NCBI GenBank assembly: GCA_029582265.1
Contig: CM055830.1
Span: 33,583,172 to 33,647,171 of the forward strand
DNA from: Zoroaster sp. YZ-2022
Taxonomy: Eukaryota; Echinodermata; Asteroidea; Forcipulatida; Zoroasteridae
DNA: 64,000 bases
Reading direction: 5' to 3'
Shown: in pieces, positions 23,194 through 33,904 of the stretch
Numbering within the stretch: position 1 is the first letter of the stretch
How the letters are laid out: each line of letters starts with the position of its first letter
Position numbers and translations under genes: made by a program
The notes under the pieces: model-generated
What the model was told of the DNA's origin: nothing
Seen by the model: the letters and a program-made list of their open reading frames with translations, nothing else
The model's database searches: none

Positions 23194-23330
23194 GGTGATC
23201 TTTCTAAGTGTTACGTACACAAAACGTTAAGGCCGCAACACTGTCACTGGTGTGGTGGGTATGGGTGCTGCCATCTTGACTGGTAATTGATTGTCTGTTT
23301 TTGGTGGAATCGAGTATTCGCCGGATACCA
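23194..23330 (-). promoter_or_regulatory. Probable 5' leader exon and promoter edge of SNAPC1, with short upstream frame
   Basis: On the minus strand a near-ideal donor, atcacc|gtaagtaag, ends at 23194. Joined to the acceptor at 20569 it gives gatcacc|atggag, a strong Kozak context made by the junction. Upstream, gtcaagatggcagc (at about 23280-23268) resembles a YY1 site. Its ATG (23272-23274) opens a 15-codon frame that stops at 23227 inside the leader. The 5' limit is not visible. This is inferred from signals only. Confidence 0.4.
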
Positions 23331-26300
23331 TCGAAAAACATTGCGCCGCGCCATGGAGGTTTTCGATCGGGTGAGGGCGCTGTTTACAACAATAGTGCAG
23401 TGCATGCAGTGTTATAATCGCTCGTGCGCACCCTCTGGTATCACCTTTGGATATAAAGCGGTCGGGGACGAGTGAAAATGTTCAAATGAATGCAAAACTA
23501 ACTAATAAAAAGTGCATCAAAAACGAAGAACAAATTAAAATAAAAAAAGTTGTCTATCTTTTAAAAACAATATTTTCAAAGGGCAACAGGTAAGCGCTTC
23601 CATCATTGGGTGGGTTCGTGTGGTGTGAGCAATGATTATTATAACAATAAGGCTTATCGCAAATAGCAGCTGCAAGGAATTGTGGGATGTCTGTGGGCGC
23701 AACAGCGCCACTGCGTGCCGCGCGGACAAACAAAATATTATTGACGTCACAAAAGCTGCGCCAAACAGATGCCCCAAATTGTATCCCTATATGCTTTGCG
23801 GCAGTTGCTTCTGTGCTATTTGCGATAAACCTTATACAGTAGCCCTCCCCCTTAAAGAGATATTATCAAACCAATTTAAAATATTATCAAAAAACTTACT
23901 TGTTGTAAAACTTGCTACACTTACAAACATCCTGAACATTATTATTTTGTATGAAGAAGTGCTCCCATCCTTTAAACAACAAGACTGATATGTCGAATTT
24001 ACAACTTTTTGCCAAAACATAAACTGACAGAAACAACAAGTAACAGTTTCTCGTTATTTTCACAAAAACGTGGGCACCAATTGTCATGAATTTTTCATAT
24101 GTCAGTTTGATAATATAATTATTTTTGGAATACGTACATTTTGCCTGAGGTGCAAAGATAGATGAAATAAATTCCTATTCAAGTTTAGGGGAAGATCGAG
24201 TTCTCTTTTCCAAAATTCCAACTTAGAATGAATAAAAAAACCAAGCTAAATCTTTTGACAGGTTTGTTGTCAAATATTTGTTTTGATTAAACTATTCAAA
24301 CACAGCAAGCATACTCGTCAGAAGCAGAAGATCTGACGTCACGCTTTGAGCTAGAGGCGCGTGAAATACGCCAATTATGGCCGTGTGGCCGCCATAGTTT
24401 CCTCGATGTTCAACTTTGACCTTGGTTGGTAGCTAGTGCTATAGCGCGCGCGAGCCGCCTCGAAGCGTGACGTCAGATCTTCAGCACAACGTATCCAATG
24501 AAACCCCTTGAATGGTACGCCTGGAGCCTGTCTATATCCTTGATATATAGTTTCCTGGGCTCCATGTCTCTTAAAATTCACCTCCAGTGCTGAATTCCTT
24601 TAAAGGTCATTAATGTTATTGCTTCCACTGTAATGAAAGTTGAAGGTCACCTCCACCATCCAAAGAAATTTTGAATTTGAAAATGTACGTACACATTGCT
24701 TGCTGCTGTTTACCTTGAATTGTTGCCAAGCCCTCTTTAGATGTACAATTATGACAATAACTGACATTTCTAATGTCCAGAACTTCTGCATAGAAAACAA
24801 ATGAAAGTTTGTATTGACTGATAAATGTTTAAAAATCAAGACTTACGTGAAACTATAGTATACAAGTCAAACATTTCAGTGAAACACCCCGCACATTTTC
24901 GTCAATAGAGGGCTCACAGCACAATCTAACAATAGTTTCACGGCCCTGTATAATTTTACCTCCAGGTTTATAATAAAGTTGATTGATCTCACTTTAAAGT
25001 GGCTTAATCCACACCATTGGATAAAACAAGCTTTGAATGTAAATATTTATGCCGGAGGTGCTATCACTTCAATTAAATTAGTAAAAAAATTCGGACAATT
25101 GATTTCGGTCATCCAAAGACAGAAATTCAATTGGAATGCATAGGCCTATGAATAATCTTAATGTATTTTCACTTTTTTCAACATTATTGTACCATGCGTT
25201 TATTAAACTGTGACAGTGTTGACAGTTTATAATGCAATTTTGTTGGGATCTTGTTATATTGTGATAATTTAAACTATCAATAAGAAATATTCCTAAACGA
25301 TGTGATTTCTGTCGCACAGTTTTCGGAGGACACGTACATGTACACTGTATGTGTCAAGTTGACAACGAACTGCAACAAAATAACTAATAGATTGTCCCAC
25401 ATTGTTAACAAAGATTAAGGTTAACTGATTGTGTAGTCTTGTTTGCAGATTGGCTGTACATGTTTGGGATATTTTTTAATATTGATATAAATTAAGAAGA
25501 CCCCATTTCCTGTCCTTAATATTGATATAAATTAAGAAGACCCCATTTCCTGTCCTCAAGTGTTTGTTATTAAAGTAAACATAAATTTGACATATTTTCC
25601 AGTTGGCCTTTTGCTTCTTTGAAGGGACTTGTTTCCTTTTGTCGTAATTGATTGCCCAATTTAAAGATAATGCTAGCAACTGCGGTGTACTGAAACAACT
25701 TTATCAATGTGATAGTTGTGATTTATAGAATTGCTTCCAAACTTTAATTAAGAACAGATCGAATTTATTTCCCAGTAACGCGCATAACAGTTTTGCTGTC
25801 GATGTGCTGGACAGCATGCATAAGCGTGGGCAAAGGTTGGTACCATCAGCGCCTTTTCTCCCTCTCTCTCAGAAGCAGTTAGGTTTGGAATATTATCCAG
25901 TAAACATTGTTGTAATGCACTCATGATACGTGTTGAAAGCAAGATTAGCTTTCGATCAGTTGTGAAAGGAATGCAAGTCAATACATTGATGACACCTTGA
26001 TTGCAATATTTTGTGTATAGCTTTTGTCCATGGATTCTGTATCTGAACATCATACGGAGGAAGTTGCGAGGAACCTTGGAAACTTGACTGCCCAATGTTG
26101 TTGATCTTCAAAAGAATCGAATTCATTCGTTGATTAGTGAAGAAATTATGAAGATGACGTCTATATTTATGATATACAGTTGTATCACTGTGGTAAATCG
26201 TGGCGGATATTATTCCAAAGGATCAGGCCTTTTGTGTCTAAAACAAGCAAATTCCACAGGAAAACAACGTGTTATTTTATTCGGCCATTGCTAATAAAAA

Positions 26301-26349
26301 CCTGAAACATCTAATTTAAACTCATAGCAAATTGCCACCTGAAGAAATA
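23331..26349. other. Intergenic between SNAPC1 and the GPCR gene
   Basis: GC-richer sequence near 23330-23480 and 23690-23770 gives way to AT-rich DNA. A plus-strand gccatgg at 23350 opens a short frame that could be a first exon (six codons, then gtgagg), but no continuation is recognisable. A 46 bp tandem pair lies at about 25480-25558 (aattaagaagaccccatttc). The 115-residue minus-strand frame at 25748-26095 has no recognisable family. Confidence 0.4.
24327..24482. mobile_element. CRE-bearing inverted-repeat element, copy 2
   Basis: The ends gaagatctgacgtcacgctt and its complement pair almost perfectly. Both arms contain tgacgtca. The middle (accttggttggtagctagtg) and right flank match the copy at 5237-5380. 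Confidence 0.75.
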
Positions 26350-27303
26350 ATGTCATTCTCTTCAGAGGACCCGTGCATGGCGTCGAACACCACACTATCG
26401 TACGCTGTTCGAGGGACTGTTATATCAATGTATTGCACCGTGACTATCTCGTTCAACTTCTTACAGATATTAGTCACACAGCGAGTTGCAAGCTTCTCTG
26501 ACAATACCAGGATTCTAATGACGTCACTGGCTCTGTCCGACCTTGGGGTGGGACTCCTTGCCGTCTTTTCTCTGATATCCGTTTTCATCAAGACAACGTT
26601 GTTTCCTGGATGGTTTTGTTATGCCGCATTTGCCCTGTTTTATACATTCACGGGTCGGTCTGTTCTCGATCTTATGATGCTAACCGTGGATCGCTTCATA
26701 GCCGTCATTAAACCCTTACATTACCCAACCATTTTACCTCAGAGTAGGGTCAAGTTAATAACAATAATTTTATGGGTTGTAATTATTATATGTGGCGTCG
26801 TTACATCTTTGGTAAATACGGTTGTGTTTAACGATTGTGTTGCACTTTGCTTGCCAAAACTACCCCGTGCTATCGCAGATAGCGTTGTGATTTGTATTTT
26901 GTATTACGTATGGCCTTTGTTGGTTATATTTGGCATGAATTTGAAACTTTGTCAAGTAAGTTGTACCCATGCCAGAAGAATTCGCGCCATGGTATCAGTA
27001 CCTAATGCAGGACAGCACGGCGTGCTTCCTCTCCCTGCAAGACGTATTCACCGTCGGCTTATACATGGCAAAGCTGTCTCTGTTGTCTTCTTCGTAACGT
27101 TGGGATTTGCAGTAACCTGGCTTGCTTACTACGTAGTGATACTCTTAAGCGCTTTTGGCGGTAACCAGGCATCCGAGTGGATTCAGTTTACTGTTGTCTG
27201 GTTAGCCCTTAGTAACAGCTGGTTAAACGTCATCATCTACGCACTTCTAAACCGTGCATTCCGAGAAACGGCCAGGAAAGTTCTATTGCGATGTATGCAC
27301 TGA
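26350..27303 (+). CDS. Orphan rhodopsin-class (class A) GPCR, single exon
   Basis: 317 residues with seven hydrophobic segments and no introns. Start ATG 26350 gives a short outer N-terminus with a glycosylation site (NTT, about 13). Class A marks are LALSDLGVGLL in TM2, a TM3 Cys before a DRF motif (in place of DRY) followed by IAVIKPLHY, Cys residues in the second outer loop (NDCVALC), and a TM7 motif NSWLNVIIY instead of NPxxY. TM6 has FAVTWLAYY in place of FxxCWxP. The C-tail is very short (RETARKVLLRCMH). It should signal through a G protein at the plasma membrane; the ligand is unknown. Intronless orphan receptors of this type often occur in large lineage-specific sets. A possible polyadenylation signal, aataaa, lies at 27925-27930. 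Confidence 0.9.
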   Translation: MSFSSEDPCMASNTTLSYAVRGTVISMYCTVTISFNFLQILVTQRVASFSDNTRILMTSLALSDLGVGLLAVFSLISVFIKTTLFPGWFCYAAFALFYTFTGRSVLDLMMLTVDRFIAVIKPLHYPTILPQSRVKLITIILWVVIIICGVVTSLVNTVVFNDCVALCLPKLPRAIADSVVICILYYVWPLLVIFGMNLKLCQVSCTHARRIRAMVSVPNAGQHGVLPLPARRIHRRLIHGKAVSVVFFVTLGFAVTWLAYYVVILLSAFGGNQASEWIQFTVVWLALSNSWLNVIIYALLNRAFRETARKVLLRCMH

Positions 27304-29665
27304 CTTCATCTCCGGCTGCGGACTGAATCCTGATTAAATTAAATCGATGAAGTAGACCAAACGAGAAGGTTGGATGCTTTGCATGATTACCACAACAACA
27401 GACAACCTCATTTTATCGATGTAAAGGTTAATTAGTATCTATTGATATCTTTTGACAAAAGTATACTTGGACAAATACAGGTGTCCGAGTCCTCAGGTCG
27501 TGATAGATCGAGCCTAAGAAGATGAACTTGCCGAAGGATTTCCTTAATAGATTATGTGCTCGAGTGTGTCTTGTGTTTAATGTGTATCTTATGAGTTTCT
27601 TCTAGATGGTTCTCTGCAGGGGCTTAAATGTAAGAAGGGGGGGGGGGATGACCGATGCAATCATCTCCCAATATTTTACCAAATTGTTTCAAAATTTCGC
27701 CATATTTTTACCTAAATTGTCTGTACCTTATAGAACACTTAATAATTGTTCATAATTTTATGCTTAAAAGTATGCATTTAGATTGCATCACAGAGCATCT
27801 AGAACTCTAACGTGTCTGGAGATCGCCGTTTTGATTTGGGCCCCTCCTTTTTTGGCATGATTGATCATTTTCGCGTTGCTAGTTTAAAATTAAGTTCTGC
27901 GTCTTGATTTACTGGTTGGTAAGAAATAAACTGTCAAAGAGAAAACACGATTAAGCTGAAGAAATTGTATTGCTTGCCCTGAAAATTACATGCTTAAAGT
28001 TAAAGGGGTATACATTTACAATCTATCATACCAATCTACGTTAATTAATATGAGATACATTCTTCAATCTTATCATAAATTTATTATTTAATCATTAATC
28101 TTAGTCTTTATTAATCTTGGTTTTAGTACAGGTTTTGATCAAACGAATAATAAAGGGATTATTTTTATTCAAGGGGATTTAAACGGTGTTTTATATATAC
28201 TGGCTGATTTCATTGTTTGACACTGAAAACCGTTTCATCTTGCTCAATTTAACGACGCTACAATCCAAATAAACAGTTATAAAAATGAGATTTTTTTGCC
28301 CTGACCGAGGTGGCACAACGCTTTGCCTATTTTGTAGCCGTGATCACTTTGAGAATGGGTAAGAAAAATTGCATAAGGTACTACCGTTGACGACTGTCGC
28401 TCGATTTAATCAATCAAATAAATTAATAACAAATTTGAACAATTATATAAAAAGGTGAAAAGATTGTCATCCAAAATTAAAATCATACTGGAGTGGCGCA
28501 CGCAGAGCATCATAAATTTAATTTAATTGACGAGCAGTTAAACAAAAAAATCATGAAAAAAAAAAAAAAAATGCATGAGACGCTTACCGAGCAACGCACT
28601 TATAGGTCATATTATGTGTATTTTTCTGCAGTAGGTGTGTATAACGTACCGGTACGAGTATGATTCACAGCAAGAATATATTTTGTTCACAAAACTTCCA
28701 ATATTAGCGATCTGTAACTAGTAATTTGAGGGTTGATAAAACGGTTTTATTTGGGAAAAGCTCTTCAAAAACTAAATTTGATGATCTTGAAATGTTTAAA
28801 CTGGCTTTAGTTTGTTGTTTGTTGAAAATGGATTTAGTTAGTTTTGGGTTAAACAAATTCTCGGTCATCTTTGGTTAAACTTTTGATGAATATTGTTGTA
28901 TATCTGTGGTTAAAAATTATTGTTCATATGTAACTTAGGTCATAAATACCTCAACTTTATTTTTGAGGATATCACACTTTTAGTTAAACAAATCGTTTTA
29001 ATATTTATTATCAAATAATTGTGGTGTTTCCGTGATAAGTCAATAATATCTCAATGATGGATTGTCGTGGGTATTTCGTATTTTTTTGATGAATAAAATG
29101 TATATTTACGTACGTAGTTAACCTAACGTCCAAGGAATTGAGATTTGGTTGATCAAATTATATTGTTGACCTCAATTCAGTACATACACTATTAGGTCCC
29201 TACTTGATTTTCTTAGGTAATCCAGGCCATATCTTTTGATTAATACTTAGGAATAAATATATGAACAAGAATCAAAAGTATCATTCTTAAATAACTTCTT
29301 ACATTTTACATTAACTTTAACTTTAAAATATATGTAATTCTTCAAATTCCATAGTTTATGTCTGACAAAATTCGGTTCATCATATCTGTGCTTTGCAGCT
29401 CTATGTACACGTAGACCTATAATGTCTAATGCAACAATCTAGACTAACCAAAAATAAGCCCCATTCACCTATAACAATATATATTCATGGCGGTCATTTA
29501 AAATATTTTCTCCAAATTCTTATTTTGTTTCTTGTAAATTTCCTTTATACTGTTAAGACAGGAGGCAAGCAATTAACATTAAAACTAAATCTAAGTATAA
29601 TCAATAAGTAATACATCTAGTTAATTAACTGCAGAGCACAGATCATTTATATCATAATTGGTATT
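27304..29665. other. AT-rich intergenic stretch, no gene seen
   Basis: Contains the likely 3' untranslated part of the GPCR gene, a G run at 27638-27648, a poly-A run near 28555-28570, and long AT-rich sequence. I see no exon, inverted-repeat element or RNA gene. Confidence 0.5.
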
Positions 29666-29970
29666 TTATCGTCCATTATAAGGCGCATCGAATGTACAAA
29701 TTTCACATGAGCACTGTTCGATGACTTTGTAGTTGTAGATCTTATCGACGCCGTTGCAGTCCAGTGTGGTCACACGATCACTCACAGCCGCTGGTTTGCA
29801 ACATCTGCAGTCACTACGGAGCTCAGCCTCGCCTGAAATCATATCAACAAACGCCTTTGACGGACACCCACCGTTACAGAAGGTAAACTCCACGAGCTCT
29901 TTAGATACACAGCCACCGATTTCCAGTGTTTCGAGTTTGCTTTTTCGAAGGCATCCCTTCGATTCTGCCT
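29666..29970 (-). CDS. Terminal exon: C-terminal cystine-knot (CTCK) domain and stop
   Basis: About 100 residues from EAESKGCLRKSK to CTFDAPYNGR. The cysteine pattern is that of the CTCK fold: IGGC, FCNGGCPS, CRCCKP, LDCNG, then QCSCEIC. In mucins and von Willebrand factor this domain pairs chains by disulfides in the endoplasmic reticulum. The stop codon TAA is at 29666-29668. The acceptor tatccaaacag is clear. Confidence 0.9.
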
Positions 29971-32900
29971 CTGTTTGGATAAAAAAGAAATGCAATAACA
30001 ATCATGATTTGTCATTAAACCTCATGACAGTGGTAATACTTTTATGATTTAAAAATGATTTTAGATACACATTTGTTGAAATTCTTACCGCATACTGGAC
30101 AACATTGCTCCTCAATGAAACGTAGTTTACCCTGCAAAACCAGAAAAAAAGATGTTTTAATATTGCCTCATGCACAGGTGATATCCATAGACGGTTTATA
30201 TTAGCGCTTTTTAACATAAGTCGATTGACTTAATGCTTAACATAATGGTAACTGCGTCAAAATTTATCATGTCATTTTAGAATTTGGCTGAAAATATTCA
30301 AATTTACAAAATAAAAAAATCTGTATAAAATCCTAAAATTACATTATACTCAAAGTAAAATTACAAATATACACTTAGCTTCTTGTATATGTTGAAATCA
30401 AGATGACTATTAGACCAGGTTTTGGAAATAGGGTACACGTCCAAATTTGTTGTTTTGGTAAAAGATGGTGTCTAAATGTTCAAACACTTTGAATAATTAT
30501 TATAGTTTATCCATTCACTTTAGGTAGCCCAAAGGCTGAATTGCTCAGTGATCAAGTTTGTTACTATGAATAAAACACAATTTACAGCATAGGGGGTCCA
30601 AAAGATACCCCGAGGTCTTGCTGGCTACAATGTTAATGCTAATACTTCATGCACAAATTAGATTAGAGCCTCGGTTTGGTTACATGGTTTTTGTATTGAT
30701 GAAAAACAAGATGGCTGGACCGCGATAAACGTCAATACTCACATCACATCTAAGATCGCATTCTTCTCTTATCTCGAGGACCCCAACTCCTTTTTCGCAT
30801 AGCATTCGTGTACATGGGTCACGTGTTGGAAGTTCTTCTCCGTACTGAAAAAAACATTTCAATTCAATGTCATGAGTTTGGATAGAAGAAATGTGTCAGT
30901 TGATTGGATGGACCAGTGATTGTTTTGATTTGAAATGACGCAACACCTCGGTTTGAATATTATTTTGTTTTAACGGGACAATAAAATACGATCAACATGG
31001 CATGGAATCGGAGTGCTAGTTTAATATTAACTAAAGTGATTGAAAATATTCCCACACATGATAAGGTCATATTACCGTTGCTGCTGCATAAATGAGCCAG
31101 TAATAATGCTATCGTCAGTCACTGTGCTCATCTTAAACTTAGGACACCGATTCCATGCCCTGTTGAAAGTCTGCTCTGATTGTGACGATATTGTCTCTCT
31201 TTACGCATGAAATCATTAGGCCTACGTCTGCTTTCTGATTTGAATCATCCGTTCCTTTGACAACAATTTTACACCAATGAAATATACAAGATACAGATAG
31301 ACAACGTTCTTTAGGACTGAAGTTATTTTTGCTCAGAAGGTGGGCACAATTTCTCGGAAAATGCTTAAAATTTGATGGTTGTAAATCTAGTATGCAATCT
31401 AATTATTTTTTACTTAAAACAAACACTTATACAACATGCCGACAGAAATATTTAATAAAATATTTACTCACCTCGTACATTCTACTATTGTACATGCATC
31501 CGCTGAATTCTGTGGAGGAAAAATAATAAATGCAAGATTCAGAAATTAGAAGATGGCATGACGCTATGGTTTACTTAAAAAAAAAGAAATAATTTAAAAT
31601 CCCCCAATATAAATGAGTCCTAAAGAACAACTATTTGGTATAAACTGATAATCCGAATACAAAGTTAATAAACATTTAGCACAAAGCTGCAATTCCAGTG
31701 CATTATAACCAGGGGCCAATATCATAGAGCTGCATTATAACCAGGGGCCAATATCATAGAGCTGCATTATAACCAGGGGCCAATATCATAGAGCTGCATT
31801 ATAACCAGGGGCCAATATCATAGAGCTGCATTATAACCAGGGGCCAATATCATAGAGCTGCTAAACAGAAAATATTTGCTTAGCAAATTTCCTTGGTTAC
31901 CAGCCAGTCATTCAAACAAAATGTATGCATTTTGGCTGGTAGTCTGTTTTATATTGCTTAGCTGAATTCTTTGCTTAGGGAAACTGACTAAGATGGTTGA
32001 AATGTTTGACTAACAAGATTATGTGACGCTTCAACTCTACCCGTATTGGTTGAGAAATATACCCTTACCGGTAGTTGTGCCTGTTCCTTCCGTAGTCAGC
32101 ATTGTTGTGGTTCCGACCTCCACTGTTGAGGCTGTGGTAACGCCCACATGTGGTGTCTGTGTATCTGTGACCGTTAGTCCAGTAGTAGTTTGGATCGGTG
32201 TGATCGTCTGTTTTGTGCTTGTAATTACTGTTACAAAACAACATTTGTGGAGAACTTTTCAAAATTCCAAAATAAAGTTTTTCAAAATTGAGAATATTCT
32301 CGTTTAATAATAATGTATAGATTTATATAGCGCACGTATCCACCAACTAAGTGGCGCTCAAGGCGCATTATATTATTATCCCTGCTCATAAGGCTCATAA
32401 GGCTCATAAATCATTCCTGAAACCATCTCAGCTCCCTGGGGAGTATACAGCTCAATTGCTGCCATTTCTAGCGCATAGAGAGCAAACCATCTCTGCCTTC
32501 ACAGGTACCCATTTAACCCCTGGGTGGAGAGAAGCAATTATGGTTAAGTGTCTTGCTCAAGGACACAGGTGTCACGGCTGGGGCTCGAACCCACACTCTG
32601 CTGCTGGCAACACCAGAACTTGAGTTCGGTGCGCTAGACCGCTCGGCCACGACAATCCACTTTACGTGCATTATACAACACACGGGACCTACGGCTTTAC
32701 GTCCCATCCGAAGGACGAAGCAATTATGGTTAAGTACCTTGCTCAAGGATACAAGTGTCACGACCGGGGCTCGAACCCACACCCTGCTGCTGGCAACACC
32801 AGAACTTCAGTTCGGTGCGCTAGACCGCTCGGCCACGACACTCCAAGTAGATTTTTTTAGTAGATTTTTGTAATCGTACAAATAAATTGCTATAATGGAA

Positions 32901-33856
32901 TCTTCTATATTTTAGACATATTTGAATAGCCACATACAATGAATAGATAACATACAGTTTAAGAGTTTATTTTTAAATGGGTGAAAAGACGAGAGGGTAT
33001 GAGGCATCTATACTTGCGAAGAGGATTGCGACTTACCATTGTTGACTGATTCTGTTACTGTCTTTATGACCGCTGTAGTAGTTGTGACCTGTTCCAGCGT
33101 TGTCTGTCTCGTAGTTGGCAATGCTGTTAAGGAATGGAAGATCACATGTATTTGTTTACACGTATAGGCGTAAATGGGGGATTGAAATGAATTTTACCCC
33201 TTCCATACCTGTAAAAACAGTGTCCCTTAGAAATGTTATCGGTTTAACTATATTTTGTAACATAAGTTAGTTCTCCCCGCTGAAAAGGTTCTAGGTTTTT
33301 GTAAGCTCATAACATTTTTTACAATAAAAACAAATTATGTGTATTTATACTTTGGTAATTGGTATTCAATTTGGACTTCGTTAACAGAAATAGAGAACAA
33401 ACATTTTAATGTGTCAATTCTGTGGGAGGGGTGGGGGAGGGGTGTGGGAGGGGTGTGGGAGGGGTGTGGGAGGGGTGTGGGAGGGCTGGGGGAGGGCTGG
33501 GGGAGGGCTGGGGGAGGGCTGGGGGAGGGCTGGGGTGTAAACTACCCAACTTGTTTCCCTACTGGTGAAACTATTGATAAACAGTAATGAAACCTACCTT
33601 TAGAAGCGCAGCCATAGAAGTCTACTCTAAGGGCAGGCTGTGTGCCGGCCCAGCTGAGTAACTCCATCTTTACTGACTGAATGGCCTCTGTTGGTTCATC
33701 GAGGAACACCCATACAGGCTCATCTGACTTGGCAGACAAAGTGCCGGTAAAGATCTAGGAACAAAATCACAAGTCAACCACGAATTAATGCTTGTAAACA
33801 CTTTATTGGAGTAACTAGCACCGGCCTCATAACTGGTGTTGTCTCAGTCGGGGAAA

Positions 33857-33904
<48 letters not shown>

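Noticed and set aside
23350..23475. First exon of a plus-strand gene starting gccatgg
   Set aside because: A good start context and a gtgagg donor exist, but no downstream exon could be identified. It may simply be CpG-rich promoter sequence of SNAPC1.
25748..26095. A 115-residue minus-strand protein upstream of the GPCR
   Set aside because: No transmembrane or domain pattern; mixed composition; isolated, with no supporting splice sites.
32560..32845. tRNA-Leu/Ser genes
   Set aside because: A and B boxes are present, but the arms do not form a full cloverleaf and the sequence continues into shared SINE bodies.
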